DNA of 64,000 bases from Betaproteobacteria bacterium (GCA_004297625.1 SCTY01000040.1:62001-126000); one strand, 5' to 3'; positions 36,325 to 46,309 are shown, counted from the first letter of the stretch. Translations and numbers: made by a program. The notes: generated from the letters alone by a model not told the origin.

Positions 36325-37183
36325 GGCCGAGCAGCCTTCGCGCGAGCCGCAGATGCGGCCGATCGATCATCTTGCCCTGCAGTCTTAGCGCGCCACTCGA
36401 AGGGTTCGCTTCAAAGGCGGCTACGACGGCCCGAGACCATGCAAGCTCCTCCTCGCTCGCGGTGAACGCAGCGTTAATGGGCCCAATATGGCGGGGGTGG
36501 ATCGCTAATTTCCCTGCAAAACCGTCCCGCCGCGCCTCTTCGCATTCCGCTCGCAGCACGTCCGGGTTGTCGAGGTCCACGCAAGGCGTGTCATAGACCG
36601 GGACGCCGGCGGCTGCCCCCGCATGCAAGACGAGGGAACGAGCGAGGCGGAAGGGCTCCGTATATCGCCCGTCCACGCGATTTATCCGCGCACCAACGTC
36701 TGCGGCCAAGTCCTCTGCGCCCCACGTGAGCCCCCATAACCTGTCTGTTACGCCGCCATAGCGGCCCATGTCAAAGAGCGCGGCGCCGAGCTCGGTAGCG
36801 ATTAGCAGGATGCGCGTGGCGCCCGAAGGCACTCCGGCGGCTTCTTCGAGCGCGTCCAGGTAATGCGATATGCGAAGCAGGTCGGCCGATCCGCGACTCT
36901 TGGGCACAACGACGCCGAAAGGGCGCGCCGGAATCACCGCAGCGAGATCCTTCAGCGTTCGCCCTGTATCAAGCGCGTTTACGCGAACCCACAGCGCCTT
37001 GCCTCCGGCGCCCTGCTCAAGCATGCGACGTACCGTAACGCACGCCTCTGCTTTGCTATCCGCAGGGACCGAGTCCTCCAGATCGAGGACCAAGCCGTCG
37101 GCGTTACTAGCCGACGCCTTCGCGAACTTGTCGGCCGCTAAGCCGGGTACGAACAATATTGAACGCAGGACGGCGTGCGCCAT
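36317..37183 (-). CDS. HpcH/HpaI aldolase (CitE-like citrate lyase beta subunit)
   Basis: 288 residues from ATG 37183, six bases after the MaoC gene's end; a longer start at 37234 would overlap that gene. The CitE pattern SILFVPGLAADKFAKA, GLVLDLEDSVP (metal-ligand acidic residues) and ARPFGVVVPKSRG is clear. Relatives cleave malyl-, citramalyl- or beta-methylmalyl-CoA. With CoA-transferase and MaoC hydratase neighbours, a mesaconyl/citramalyl-CoA-type route is likely but inferred. Confidence 0.88.
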   Translation of the reverse strand: MAHAVLRSILFVPGLAADKFAKASASNADGLVLDLEDSVPADSKAEACVTVRRMLEQGAGGKALWVRVNALDTGRTLKDLAAVIPARPFGVVVPKSRGSADLLRISHYLDALEEAAGVPSGATRILLIATELGAALFDMGRYGGVTDRLWGLTWGAEDLAADVGARINRVDGRYTEPFRLARSLVLHAGAAAGVPVYDTPCVDLDNPDVLRAECEEARRDGFAGKLAIHPRHIGPINAAFTASEEELAWSRAVVAAFEANPSSGALRLQGKMIDRPHLRLARRLLGLE

Positions 37184-37188
37184 CGGAG

Positions 37189-37635
37189 TCAAGTGGGACG
37201 CTTGAGCATCAATGCCGCGCGCTTGCAAATGCACACCACCTCGTTCCTCTGGTTGATGCCGTGGTGCTCGAACTCGATGATTCCCGCATTCGGGCGAGAC
37301 TTGCTTTCGCGCATCGACAGCACTCGCGTGCGCGAGCGCAGCGTGTCGCCTGCGAACACGGGCTTGGGAAAGGACGATTCCATCTGCAGGTTGGCGAGCG
37401 TCGTGCCGAGAGTCGTATCGTTGATCGTCATGCCGATGACGAGCCCGAGCGTGAAGATGCTGTTGACAAGTGGCTTGCCGTACTCGCTCTTTCCGGCGAA
37501 TTCAGCGTCTAAATGCATCGGCTGGACGTTCATAGTGAGACTACAGATGAGAATGTTGTCCGTCTCGGTAACGGTGCGTGTCCAAGGATGGTTGAATTCT
37601 TGCCCGACTTTGTACTGCTCGTAATAAAGGCCCAT
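37189..37635 (-). CDS. MaoC-like dehydratase
   Basis: 148 residues from ATG 37635; the preceding in-frame 53 codons lack domain character. It has the hot-dog-fold hydratase pattern: FNHPWTRTVTETDNILICSL, then QPMHLDAEFA with the catalytic Asp/His region, and GKPLVNSIFTLGLVIGMT. It would hydrate or dehydrate an enoyl-CoA such as mesaconyl-CoA. It is the first gene of the reverse operon, divergent from the esterase-TRAP operon. Confidence 0.88.
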   Translation of the reverse strand: MGLYYEQYKVGQEFNHPWTRTVTETDNILICSLTMNVQPMHLDAEFAGKSEYGKPLVNSIFTLGLVIGMTINDTTLGTTLANLQMESSFPKPVFAGDTLRSRTRVLSMRESKSRPNAGIIEFEHHGINQRNEVVCICKRAALMLKRPT

Positions 37636-37719
37636 GAGGTTGTCGCCTGCTTCCTTAGTAGCGGATGTCTGTGTGTTAACTTGCGTGCGGATACTTTGCT
37701 TGTAGCGATCGCGCGATAG

Positions 37720-37735
37720 TTTGACCCTCGTCAAA
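37720..37735. promoter_or_regulatory. palindrome TTTGAC-N4-GTCAAA, candidate operator
   Basis: A perfect six-base inverted repeat lies in the 158-base gap between the divergent MaoC and esterase genes. It contains TTGAC hexamers on both strands. The position between two divergent operons suits an operator; no regulator gene is adjacent. Confidence 0.4.
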
Positions 37736-37793
37736 TCGGATCTTGTGTTTTGCGGTTCAGCCAGGCGCCGGGCGGCCTGTAGAATCCGCCGCA

Positions 37794-38651
37794 ATGTCGT
37801 TCGAAGACCTCCCGCCGCTCCCGCCCCTCATCCACGAAGCGGCGAATGGCTACGCGCGGCGCGTCAGCGCGATCTCGAGGCGGGTTCAAAAGGAAGAGCG
37901 CTGCGTCCTCGACGTTCCCTTCGGCGCCGATTACTGGCAGAAGATCGATATCTATCTTCCGCGCCGCGAAGGCTTGTCGGGCTTGCCGGTGCTGCTTTTC
38001 CTCCATGGCGGCGCATGGCGCAACGGCTGCAAGGAGTGGATGGGATTCATGGCGCCCGGGATCGTCACGCTGCCGGCGATCTTCGTATCGGTCTCATACC
38101 GGCTCGCGCCTGCCGCGCGCCACCCGGCGCAAGCCGAGGACTGCGCGGATGCGCTCGCGTGGGTCTACAACCACATCGCGCGATATGGCGGAGACCCGAC
38201 CCGGCTTTTCTATGGCGGCCATTCTTCCGGCGGCCATCTCTGCGCGCTCGTCGCGTTGCACGAAGGACTGAAGCGCTCGCGAAAGCTCCCGCAGGATGTC
38301 GTCAAAGCGTGCTTCCCGGTGAGCGGGATCTTCGACTTGCGCTCGGGCATCGAAGGCGCGGTGGGACGCGACCTGGTGGACAGCTTCCTCGCCGACCCGG
38401 CCCAGGCCGCCGACGCGAGCCCGATCCTTCACGTGCGCGGCAATCGCATCCCTTTCTATATCGCCTATGGCGGCAACGACCTCCCCGAGCTCGTGCCGCA
38501 GTCCAAGTCAATGGCTCGCAGCCTTCGCGAGCAGCCGGGTGAGGTCCTGGTGCGCGAGTTCGCCGGCTACGACCATTTCGCTACCAGCGAGCGCTGCGAC
38601 CGGGAGGATCACGAGTGGATCAAGATCGTTCGCAAATGGATGTCACGCTAA
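37794..38651 (+). CDS. alpha/beta hydrolase (kynurenine-formamidase/esterase-like)
   Basis: 285 residues from ATG 37794; the longer upstream frame is in the divergent spacer. The oxyanion HGGAW and nucleophile GHSSGGHLCALVALH are intact, and the acid/His region ends YGGNDLPELV ... FAGYDHFAT. This is the HSL/kynurenine-formamidase-like branch, acting on short esters or amides in the cytoplasm. A TRAP transporter follows 16 bases later in the same direction, so it may hydrolyse the imported compound. Confidence 0.88.
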   Translation: MSFEDLPPLPPLIHEAANGYARRVSAISRRVQKEERCVLDVPFGADYWQKIDIYLPRREGLSGLPVLLFLHGGAWRNGCKEWMGFMAPGIVTLPAIFVSVSYRLAPAARHPAQAEDCADALAWVYNHIARYGGDPTRLFYGGHSSGGHLCALVALHEGLKRSRKLPQDVVKACFPVSGIFDLRSGIEGAVGRDLVDSFLADPAQAADASPILHVRGNRIPFYIAYGGNDLPELVPQSKSMARSLREQPGEVLVREFAGYDHFATSERCDREDHEWIKIVRKWMSR

Positions 38652-38667
38652 TGAAAAGGGAGGGAAT

Positions 38668-39636
38668 ATGCGAGTGAAGAACATTGCGGCCGTCCTGACG
38701 GCGGCTGCCCTCGGATTTGCCGCGCCGGCGAAGGCGGACGAGGCGTCTCTCAAGGCCGTCACCGCGCTCGCCTCGAATACCGCCTTCGGCGAGGTATTCG
38801 GCGCCTTCGTCGATCACGTCAACAGGACCGGCAAAGGCCAGGTGCAGATCCGCCTGATCGGCGGACCGGAGGCCATGCCGCCGTTCGAGGTCGGCAGCGC
38901 GCTGCAGTCCGGCGTGGTCGATATCGCCCATCTCCCCGGCAACTACTACGAGAAGCTGGTGCCTGCGGCGACCGCGGTGGGATTGGCCGAGCGCAACGTG
39001 GCGGAATTGCGCAAGAACGGCGGCTATGCGGAGATCGAGCGCCTGCACGAGCAGGGCATGAACACCAAGGTCTTGGCGATGTGGGGCTTCGGCATTCAGT
39101 TCCACCTCTATACGACGAAGCCGCTGTCGGGCGCGGATCTTTCCGGATTCAAGATCCGCGTCGCTCCGGGATTCCAGGAAGTCGTGCGCGCCCTGGGTGG
39201 AAGCACCGTTCAGACGGCACCCGGCGAGGTGTACACGGCGCTGGAGCGCGGCGTCATCGACGGCTATACATGGCCGCTCTGGGGCGTGCTGGATCTTGGA
39301 TGGCAGCGCGTCACCAAGTTCCGAGTAGAGCCCGGATGGCGCACAGTGGCGATAGGCGTGCTCATGAACCTCGACCGCTACAAGCGGCTGACTGCCGATC
39401 AACGGCGCATCATTGACGAATCGGCGCTGTGGTTTGAGGACTACACGACCAAGCTGATCGAGCGCAAGAACGCCGAAGAGCGAGAGAAGCAGGCGAAGGC
39501 CGGCATCAAGACCCTGGAGCTCAAGGGCCTCGACGCCGACAAGCTGCTCAGCGCGTCGCGCGAAGCCGGCTGGGAGGCCCTCGCGGCAAAGGCGCCGAAG
39601 GAAGCGCCTCGGCTGCGCAAGCTGCTCGCCCGGTAA
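38668..39636 (+). CDS. dctP: TRAP transporter substrate-binding protein (DctP family)
   Basis: 322 residues from ATG 38668 behind AGGGAGGGA; the longer in-frame start overlaps the esterase gene. A signal peptide (AAVLTAAALGFAAPAKADE) directs it to the periplasm. The mature receptor has the DctP arginine region LSGFKIRVAPGFQEVVRALG and PGEVYTALERGVIDGYTWP. It differs clearly from the DctP at 17688, so the two systems probably import different acids. Confidence 0.9.
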   Translation: MRVKNIAAVLTAAALGFAAPAKADEASLKAVTALASNTAFGEVFGAFVDHVNRTGKGQVQIRLIGGPEAMPPFEVGSALQSGVVDIAHLPGNYYEKLVPAATAVGLAERNVAELRKNGGYAEIERLHEQGMNTKVLAMWGFGIQFHLYTTKPLSGADLSGFKIRVAPGFQEVVRALGGSTVQTAPGEVYTALERGVIDGYTWPLWGVLDLGWQRVTKFRVEPGWRTVAIGVLMNLDRYKRLTADQRRIIDESALWFEDYTTKLIERKNAEEREKQAKAGIKTLELKGLDADKLLSASREAGWEALAAKAPKEAPRLRKLLAR

Positions 39637-39656
39637 TCGCAGGGCGGCAAGCGGGC

Positions 39657-40121
39657 ATGCTTTCCTGGTACGACCGCCTGCTGGATGCGTTTGGATGGCT
39701 GGCCGGGCTCATGGCCGTCTTCATCGGGCTCGGGGTGTCGGTCGACGTAGGCATGCGCTACTTCGGCCTTAACGGCATCCCATGGATGCTGGAGGCGTCC
39801 GAATACGCGCTTTACCTCATGACGTTTTTCGGGGCGCCGTGGGCGTTGCGCGAGGGCGCGCATGTCCGCATCGACATAGCCGTCAAGGCAATGCCCGAAC
39901 GCGGCCAGCGCGTTGCAGCCGTCATCGGCGATGCGCTCGGCTTCGTGATCGCGCTGGTGCTCGCCGTTTATGCGACGCGCATCGCTTACGCGTCCTGGGC
40001 GCGCGGTTCCATGATCTACCAGGAGCTCGTCTTTCCCGAATGGTGGCTGCTCGCCCTGCTGCCGCTCGCGATGGCGCTTGTGGCGCTCGAATTCGTCCGA
40101 CGCCTGGTTAAAGGCCGATAG
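39657..40121 (+). CDS. dctQ: TRAP transporter small permease (DctQ family)
   Basis: 154 residues with four hydrophobic helices and DctQ character (GIPWMLEASEYALYLMTFFGA, REGAHVRIDIAVK). It lies between the receptor and large permease genes; its stop is directly followed by the next gene's TTG. Confidence 0.88.
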   Translation: MLSWYDRLLDAFGWLAGLMAVFIGLGVSVDVGMRYFGLNGIPWMLEASEYALYLMTFFGAPWALREGAHVRIDIAVKAMPERGQRVAAVIGDALGFVIALVLAVYATRIAYASWARGSMIYQELVFPEWWLLALLPLAMALVALEFVRRLVKGR

Positions 40122-41438
40122 TTGGCCTGGCCCGTAGCCCTCGCGTCTTTGCTGGGCGCGCTCCTCGCGATGATGGCGCTCGGCATCCCCGTGGTCTTCG
40201 CGTTTTTCGGGGTCAATATCCTGGGAGCGATCATCTTCCTGGGCGGCGACGCCGGGCTCGTGCAGCTCCTGAGAAACGTCTCCTCCTCCGTATCGAATTT
40301 CTCGCTGGTGCCGATCCCGCTCTTCGTTTTCATGGGCGAGGTCATGTATCACACCGGCATGGCGCAGCGGGCGATCGACGCCATCGACCGGTTGATCTAC
40401 AAGATCCCGGGGAGGCTCTCCATAGTCGCCATCGTCGGCGGGACCATATTCGCCGCGCTTTCGGGATCCACCATGGCGAATACCGCCATGCTCGGATCCA
40501 CGCTGCTGCCGGAGATGCAGCGCCGCGGGTACGACCGCACCATCGCCATGGGGCCGATACTCGGTACCGGCGGAATCGCGATGCTCATTCCGCCCTCGGG
40601 ACTCGCCGTGCTTCTTGCGAGCCTCGCCAAGATTCCCATCGCCGATCTGCTCATCGCCGGGATTATTCCCGGCTTGATTTTCGCGGCGCTGTTCTTCGGC
40701 TACATAGTAGTGCGCTGCACGCTCGATCCGCGGCTCGCGCCTGCCGAGGACCGGCCGCGCGAGCCGCTCGCGCGGCGCATGGTGCCGTTCCTGGTGTATG
40801 TGCTGCCGCTGATGCTGATCTTCGTGGTCGTCGTGGGAAGCATCCTCGGCGGCGTGGCGACGCCGTCCGAATCCGCGGCGCTCGGCGGCGTCGCTTCCGT
40901 GGTCGCGGCGGTGGGCTACCGGCGGCTCACCTGGCAGAGCTTCGCGACTTCGATTCTCGAGACGGCCAAGATCAGCGCGATGATCTTTTTCATCGCGTCG
41001 GCATCGCTGACCTTCTCGCAGATCCTGGCATTCTCGGGCGCGACGCAGGGGCTTCTCGAGGAGCTGCGCGCGCTCAACCTGGGACCGACGGCTCTCATCG
41101 CGGGCATGCTGCTCGTGCTGCTCTTCATGGGATGCTTCCTCGATCAGCTGTCGATGATGCTGATCACCTTGCCCTTCTTCATGCCCCTGGCGCAGGCGCT
41201 GGGGCTCGATCTCGTGTGGTTCGGCATCCTGCTTCTGCTCGTCCTGGAAATCAGCTTCACCACGCCGCCGTTCGGCATGCTGCTCTTTGTCATGAAGGGG
41301 GTGGCGCCGCCCGACACGACGATGCGCGACATCATCGTTGCCGCGACGCCGTTCGTCCTCCTCGAGCTTCTCGGCCTGGTGCTGATGTTCCTTTACCCGC
41401 CGCTCGTGACCTGGCTGCCTGCACTAATACAGCGTTGA
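40122..41438 (+). CDS. dctM: TRAP transporter large permease (DctM family)
   Basis: 438 residues from TTG 40122, immediately after dctQ. About 12 hydrophobic helices include the DctM hallmark IFAALSGSTMANTAMLGSTL and ILGTGGIAMLIPPSGLAVLL. It completes the second TRAP system. A decayed GGDEF/EAL gene begins right after its stop. Confidence 0.9.
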   Translation: MAWPVALASLLGALLAMMALGIPVVFAFFGVNILGAIIFLGGDAGLVQLLRNVSSSVSNFSLVPIPLFVFMGEVMYHTGMAQRAIDAIDRLIYKIPGRLSIVAIVGGTIFAALSGSTMANTAMLGSTLLPEMQRRGYDRTIAMGPILGTGGIAMLIPPSGLAVLLASLAKIPIADLLIAGIIPGLIFAALFFGYIVVRCTLDPRLAPAEDRPREPLARRMVPFLVYVLPLMLIFVVVVGSILGGVATPSESAALGGVASVVAAVGYRRLTWQSFATSILETAKISAMIFFIASASLTFSQILAFSGATQGLLEELRALNLGPTALIAGMLLVLLFMGCFLDQLSMMLITLPFFMPLAQALGLDLVWFGILLLLVLEISFTTPPFGMLLFVMKGVAPPDTTMRDIIVAATPFVLLELLGLVLMFLYPPLVTWLPALIQR

Positions 41439-41439
41439 C

Positions 41440-42889
41440 GTTGACGTCCCGGGCGGGAGCCTTCTGCTCGCCGGCTTCGCCGCGCGCGTAGGAGCCGATC
41501 CTGCCGAGCTGTTCGGCAGGCGCTGCGCCGCAAATCTGCGCTACCTCCTGGAGGCAAATCCCGCCCACCGCAACATCGCGCTCGCAGACAGGAAGGGACT
41601 GCTTCACTGCGCGGCAAAGCCGCTGGATCGGCGCATCGACGTTTCGGACCGCCCCTACTTCCGCCGCGCGCTCGCGCAACAGGCGTTCACCTTGAGCAAG
41701 CCGCTCGATGCCAGAGACGGCGGCGGGTTCGGCTCGGTGGCCTCGTTCCCCCTGCGCGTGGAGGGCGAAGTGATCGGGACTTTCACGCTCATCGCGGCAG
41801 AGGAAGACGCCTTCGACAACGCCGAGCTCGAGCTGCTCGAGGAGATGGCCGCGGACCTCGCCTTCGGCATCCAGACGCTGCGTTCCGAGCTGCGCCGCGT
41901 GGCCGCCGAGGAGGCGGCGCAGCGCGCAACTACGCATGACGCGATCACCAACCTGCCGGGACGCGCCCTGCTGATGCGCAACCTCGAGCAAGCGATGCAC
42001 GGCGCTGGCCGCGATGGTGGTGTATCTGCCGACCTTCCAGGACCTGCACGACAGTCTCGGCTATGCCGCGGCCGATGCCGCCGTGCTCGAAGCGGCCTCG
42101 AGGCTCAAGTTCATCACGGCGCCGGCTTCCTACCTTGCGCGCCTTTCCGCCGATGAGTTTTGCCTGCTGCTGCCGAAGGCCGATCCGCTGGCGTTGCAGA
42201 TCCGGACCGGCTGGCGCTCGCGTCCGACCTGCGCGCCGCGATCGACGAGCGCGCGCTGGCCGCATCCCACGCGGGGCATGGTCCCGCCCATGCAATTCGT
42301 CACGATCGCCGAGCAGACGGGCCTTATCCGGCCGATGACAACGTTGGTGATCGAGCTCGCGCTGCGCCAGCTTGCGGCCTGGCGCGCGCGTCCCAGGCAA
42401 ATACCGATCGCCATCAACGTGTCGCCGCGCAACCTGCACGACCCGCGGCTCCTGGACTCCCTGAGGGACGGGTTGAGCCGCGCCGCGGTCGCGCCGGCGC
42501 TGCTCGAGGTCGAGATCACGGAGAGCGCGCTTGCCGAGGACCCCGAGCACGCGCGCCGCGTGCTGGAAAAGCTGCGCGCGCTCGGCTGCAAGCTGTATGT
42601 GGACGACTTCGGCACCGGCTATTCGTCGCTGAGCTATCTCGTCTCGCTGCCGCTCGACGCGGTGAAGATCGACCGCAGCTTCGTGCGCCAGATGTCGCGC
42701 AGCCGGCAGTCGCGCTCCGTGGTCGCTTCGATCGTGCGCATGGCGCACGAGCTCGGGCTTCGCACCGTCGCGGAAGGCGTGGAGACGCAGGAAGATGTCG
42801 ACCTGCTGCGCGAGATCGGCTGCCAGGAGGCGTAGGGCTACTTTTTCGGGCAGCCGGTGCCGCCAGAGGAGTTCGCCGCGCAGGGGTGA
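41440..42889 (+). pseudogene. diguanylate cyclase/phosphodiesterase (sensor-GGDEF-EAL), broken
   Basis: The + strand reads as a sensor domain (VSDRPYFRRALAQQAF, TFTLIAAEEDAFDNAELELL) into the start of a GGDEF domain (THDAITNLPGRALLMRNLEQ). A frameshift near 42016 leads to SADEFCLLLPKA, then another near 42220 removes the EAL signature itself. The EAL domain resumes at HPTRGMVPPMQFV and runs through LYVDDFGTGYSSLSYL and VAEGVETQEDV to an in-frame TAG at 42833-42835; GYFFGQPVPPEEFAAQG continues beyond it. Catalysis of c-di-GMP synthesis or breakdown is impossible. No start codon is identifiable. Confidence 0.82.
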
Positions 42890-42902
42890 CCTGGCGGCGC
42901 GC

Positions 42903-43805
42903 TCACGCGATCGCGAAGAAACGCAGCATTTCCCTCGTCGCGTCGGGTCCGGCGGGGTCGGTGTAGGAGCCCGCGGCGTCTCCGCCCGACCATGCGTGAC
43001 CCGCGCCGTGAAGCAGCCAGTGCTCCAGCCTTGGGCGACCCCGATGCACGGTGCGGGTATACGCGCGGCCCGCGGCCTCGCCGCTCTCCGAGTGCAGCTC
43101 GGCTCCGGCGATGGCGTATTCGCCGTTGCGATGGTGGACGGTGGTGTCGCGGTCGCCGTGAAACACGATCGTCGGCACGGAAGGCAGCGGCGTCGCCGCC
43201 GCCGGGCGGTGGCCGCGCATCGCGGCGAGCGCGGATACGGTGTCGCGCGCCGAGGCATAGGGAAGGCCCGAATGGATGCCGACCGCGGCGTACAGGTCGG
43301 GGTAGGTCGCGCCCATGATGGCCGCCATCGCGCCGCCGGCCGAGAGTCCCGCCACGTAGACGCGCCGCGCATCGACGTTGTAGCGCGCGATCACCTGCCG
43401 CGTGATGCCGGCGATCACCGACGCCTCGCCCTGGTCGCGCTGCTGATTGCGCGGCGAGAACCAGTTCCAGCAGCGCGAAAGATTGGCCATGCGCGCCTGG
43501 GCGGGATAGACCACGATGAAGCCGAGCTGGTCGGCCATCCGGTTCATGCGCGTGCCGGCGGCGAAATCGTCGGGCGTCTGCTTGCAGCCGTGGAGCATCA
43601 CGACGAGCGGCAGCGACTGCCCGCGGTAGCGGGCGGGCAGGTAGGTCTTGTAGGCGCGCGTGCCGGCGGCGTTGGCGTAGCTGCGCTTGATGAACCGGCC
43701 GGGCGCCTTGTTGCCGCGCCAGTAGCGCAGCGCACGTCTGACGAAGGCGCCTGCCGAGCGTAATCGCAGTGGAATTTTAGAAACCCTGTCCTCCGTGCCG
43801 TTCAT
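42903..43805 (-). CDS. PHB depolymerase-family esterase
   Basis: 300 residues, reverse strand. It has the LpqC/PHB-depolymerase pattern: LPLVVMLHGCKQTPDDFAAGT (oxyanion), the nucleophile GLSAGGAMAAIM, the acid HGDRDTTV and the histidine GAGHAWSGG. No signal peptide is evident; the N-terminus is basic (RRALRYWRGNK). It could be an intracellular or membrane-associated esterase for short polyesters. It is divergent from the cold-shock gene. Confidence 0.9.
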   Translation of the reverse strand: MNGTEDRVSKIPLRLRSAGAFVRRALRYWRGNKAPGRFIKRSYANAAGTRAYKTYLPARYRGQSLPLVVMLHGCKQTPDDFAAGTRMNRMADQLGFIVVYPAQARMANLSRCWNWFSPRNQQRDQGEASVIAGITRQVIARYNVDARRVYVAGLSAGGAMAAIMGATYPDLYAAVGIHSGLPYASARDTVSALAAMRGHRPAAATPLPSVPTIVFHGDRDTTVHHRNGEYAIAGAELHSESGEAAGRAYTRTVHRGRPRLEHWLLHGAGHAWSGGDAAGSYTDPAGPDATREMLRFFAIA

Positions 43806-44002
43806 GCATGCCCTATCTGACCGTTTTCGCCGCTCTGCAGCACTTTATTTTTTCTCACCTGGCGCTTGAGCAAATCTAATTCTTGTTTGCTGTGCTACAT
43901 TTGGAGCCGCAGGATCTCAAGCAGTGGATATCCGTCCCTTCTAGTGCAAAAACGTCTCCCTAGTGGCAGTCGATTCCCTTCCTTGATCATCGTGCCCGGA
44001 GT

Positions 44003-44019
44003 GAGGCTCGGACAGCCTC
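44003..44019 (+). promoter_or_regulatory. hairpin in the cold-shock gene leader
   Basis: GAGGCT (44003-44008) pairs with AGCCTC (44014-44019) over a five-base loop, 31 bases before the csp start. The preceding 245-base gap is AT-richer than average, consistent with a long untranslated leader as known for cold-shock mRNAs. Confidence 0.4.
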
Positions 44020-44050
44020 GCGTGAAGCTGTAATTTCAGGAAAGCAACAC

Positions 44051-44254
44051 ATGGCTACAGGTACCGTGAAGTGGTTCAACGACTCCAAAGGCTTCGGATT
44101 CATCACGCCGGATGACGGCGGCAAGGATCTGTTCGCCCATCACACCTCGATCCAAGGGTCGGGCTACAAGTCGCTGAAGGAAGGCCAGAAGGTCTCTTTC
44201 GACGTGACTCAGGGCCAGAAGGGCCCGGCCGCGGCGAACATCAAGCCGCTGTAA
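44051..44254 (+). CDS. cold-shock protein (CspA family)
   Basis: 67 residues with an AGGAAAG site upstream. The single cold-shock domain has RNP1 (KGFGFI) and an RNP2-like LFAHH where VFVHF/H is usual. These are cytoplasmic single-strand RNA/DNA chaperones. The long leader with a hairpin suggests post-transcriptional temperature control. Its 3' end overlaps the convergent amidase gene by 14 bases. Confidence 0.95.
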   Translation: MATGTVKWFNDSKGFGFITPDDGGKDLFAHHTSIQGSGYKSLKEGQKVSFDVTQGQKGPAAANIKPL

Positions 44255-45533
44255 TAGCGAGCGCGCGCGCGGCCCAGTCGGCCCACGCGATGAGCGGCAT
44301 GTCGCCGTCCATCGGGCCGACGAGCTGCACGCCGAGCGGCAGGCCGTGCGCGCCCTTGCCGTAGGGCACGGTGACGCACGGAACGCCGAAGAGCGTCCAG
44401 GCGCGGTTGAACACCGGGTCGCCGGTGCTCGCGTGCGAGCGCGGCGCTTCGCTCGGGGCGCTCGGCGTGAGCAGGAAATCGAGCTCGCGCATCTCCTCGG
44501 CGAGCGCGCGGCGACACTGGCGCGCGGTCTCGCGCACGGCGTCGTAGTCGGCGCGCGTCACTTTCCATCCCTCGTCGAGGCGCGGCTTGAGCGACGCGCT
44601 GATCTGGTCCGGGAAATTGATGTGCTCCCACGCGAGGGCGCGCGCCATCTCGAAGCCTATGACCACGTTGTGGCGGTCGAACAGAGCTTCGCTGCCCGGC
44701 GGGAGATCGAACTCGCGCACCTGGGCGCCGGCCCGCGCAAGGCGGCGCGCCGCGTCCTCGAGGTTCGCTTGCGTCCCGGCGTCGGCAAGCTGCCAGCGCG
44801 GCGTGCGGCAAAGACCGATGCGCGGCGTGCCGCTCGCCGGTGCGAACTCCGGCGCGGCGCGGCCCGAGAGCACCTCGAGCGCGAGCGCGAGATCTTCGGG
44901 ATCCCTTGAGAAGATGCCGATCGTGTCGAGCGATTCGGCGACGAACTTGAGGCCGGCGCGGTTGATGCTGCCGAAGCTCGGCTTGATCGCGAACGTGCCG
45001 CAGTAGGCGGCGGGGCGGATGACCGAGCCGCCGGTTTGCGTGCCGAGCGCGAGCGGCACCATGGCGTCGGCCACCGCGGCCGCGGAGCCGCTCGAGGAGC
45101 CGCCCGGCGTGTGCGCGGGGTCGCGCGGATTGCGCGTCGGCGAGGGGTGGTTGGTCGCGAACTCGGTGGTGACCGTCTTGCCGAGGATCAGGCATCCCGC
45201 CTGCCTGAGGAGCGCGACGCAGGCGGCGTCGGCCCTCGGCTGGTGGTCGCGGTAGATCGGCGAGTTGTACTCGGTGCGCAGGCTCTCGGTATCGATGACG
45301 TCCTTGATGCCGAAAGGCACGCCGTGGAGCCGCGATCGGCGCGGCGTGCGGTCGAGCTCGCGCGCCTGGGTGAGCGCCTGCTTCTGGTGGATGAAGGCCC
45401 AGGCGCGCACCTCGTCGTCGCGCGCGGCGATGCGCTCGAGGCAGGCGTTAGCGAGCGCTTCGCACGTGATCTCTTGGCGCTCGATGCGGCGCGCGGCTTG
45501 GGCCGCGGAAAGCTCGTTCAATGCTTTTTCCAT
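44241..45533 (-). CDS. amidase-signature-family enzyme
   Basis: 430 residues, reverse strand. The Ser-cisSer-Lys machinery is complete: lysine in [13 protein letters not shown], cis-Ser and nucleophile in [20 protein letters not shown] with [16 protein letters not shown]. It hydrolyses amides (possibly amino-acid, ureide or aryl amides) in the cytoplasm. It is 27 bases after a cyclase-family gene in the same direction and may form an operon with it and the alpha/beta hydrolase. Confidence 0.92.
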   Translation of the reverse strand: MEKALNELSAAQAARRIERQEITCEALANACLERIAARDDEVRAWAFIHQKQALTQARELDRTPRRSRLHGVPFGIKDVIDTESLRTEYNSPIYRDHQPRADAACVALLRQAGCLILGKTVTTEFATNHPSPTRNPRDPAHTPGGSSSGSAAAVADAMVPLALGTQTGGSVIRPAAYCGTFAIKPSFGSINRAGLKFVAESLDTIGIFSRDPEDLALALEVLSGRAAPEFAPASGTPRIGLCRTPRWQLADAGTQANLEDAARRLARAGAQVREFDLPPGSEALFDRHNVVIGFEMARALAWEHINFPDQISASLKPRLDEGWKVTRADYDAVRETARQCRRALAEEMRELDFLLTPSAPSEAPRSHASTGDPVFNRAWTLFGVPCVTVPYGKGAHGLPLGVQLVGPMDGDMPLIAWADWAARALAITAA

Positions 45534-45560
45534 CGGCCAAGCGTAACACCCGCGACCGAA

Positions 45561-46298
45561 TCAACTTTCGATTCCGACCACCCGCGCGGGCGATCCGTCC
45601 ATGCCCTTGAGCCGCAGCGGCAGGGCGATCAAAGTGAACCGGGGAGCGATGTCGCCCAGGTGGGTGAGCATCTGGATCATCGGGATGCCGGCTTTCAGCC
45701 AGCGTTTGTGGTTCGCGCCGCGCTCGGCGGGCGTGAGGGTCATCCGCCAGAACGGCTTTTCGGGAAAGCAATCCATCGCCACCGCGGCGACTTGCCGCGC
45801 CTCGACCCATTCTCCGACGCTCGGGTCGAGATAAACCGTTTGCGCCCAAAAGTCCGGCGTGCCCCAGGCGCGATCGGTCCATAGCGTCTTGATGACGACG
45901 ATCTCGTCGGCGGCCGGCTGCACGCCGGTGCGCTCGAGGTCCGCGGCGGTGACGCCCGCGCCGGCCGGCTTGTCGCTGACATCGAGGACCACCGCGGGGC
46001 GCATGACCAGGCGCTCGAGCGGCAGCCGATCCACGGCGCTGCCGTCGGAGTAGAAATGACGCGGCGCGTCGATGTGCGTGCCGACATGCGTGTTGAGCGT
46101 GAAGACGGTGTTCATCGAACCGATCGCGTCCGCTCCGGCCTGCAGATCCACCCCTTCCTCGCGCAGCCGCTTGCGCTGCGCCTCGTCGACCACGCTGACC
46201 GCCTGGACTTTGACGGGATGCTTCTCATAGAAAGCGATTTTCGGGATGCCGGCCATCCCGGTCTCGAACGGCAGCGTCAGGTCTACGATGCGTGGCAT
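45561..46298 (-). CDS. cyclase-family (kynurenine formamidase-like) metal hydrolase
   Basis: 245 residues from ATG 46298 behind GGAGG; the longer upstream frame is antisense/shadow. The metal-binding motif of the family is present: NTHVGTHIDAPRHF. Typical members hydrolyse N-formyl or imide bonds (arylformamidase, isatin hydrolase). It ends 27 bases before the amidase gene, which could act on the same or a later amide. Confidence 0.9.
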   Translation of the reverse strand: MPRIVDLTLPFETGMAGIPKIAFYEKHPVKVQAVSVVDEAQRKRLREEGVDLQAGADAIGSMNTVFTLNTHVGTHIDAPRHFYSDGSAVDRLPLERLVMRPAVVLDVSDKPAGAGVTAADLERTGVQPAADEIVVIKTLWTDRAWGTPDFWAQTVYLDPSVGEWVEARQVAAVAMDCFPEKPFWRMTLTPAERGANHKRWLKAGIPMIQMLTHLGDIAPRFTLIALPLRLKGMDGSPARVVGIES

Positions 46299-46309
46299 GG
46301 GACCGCCTC

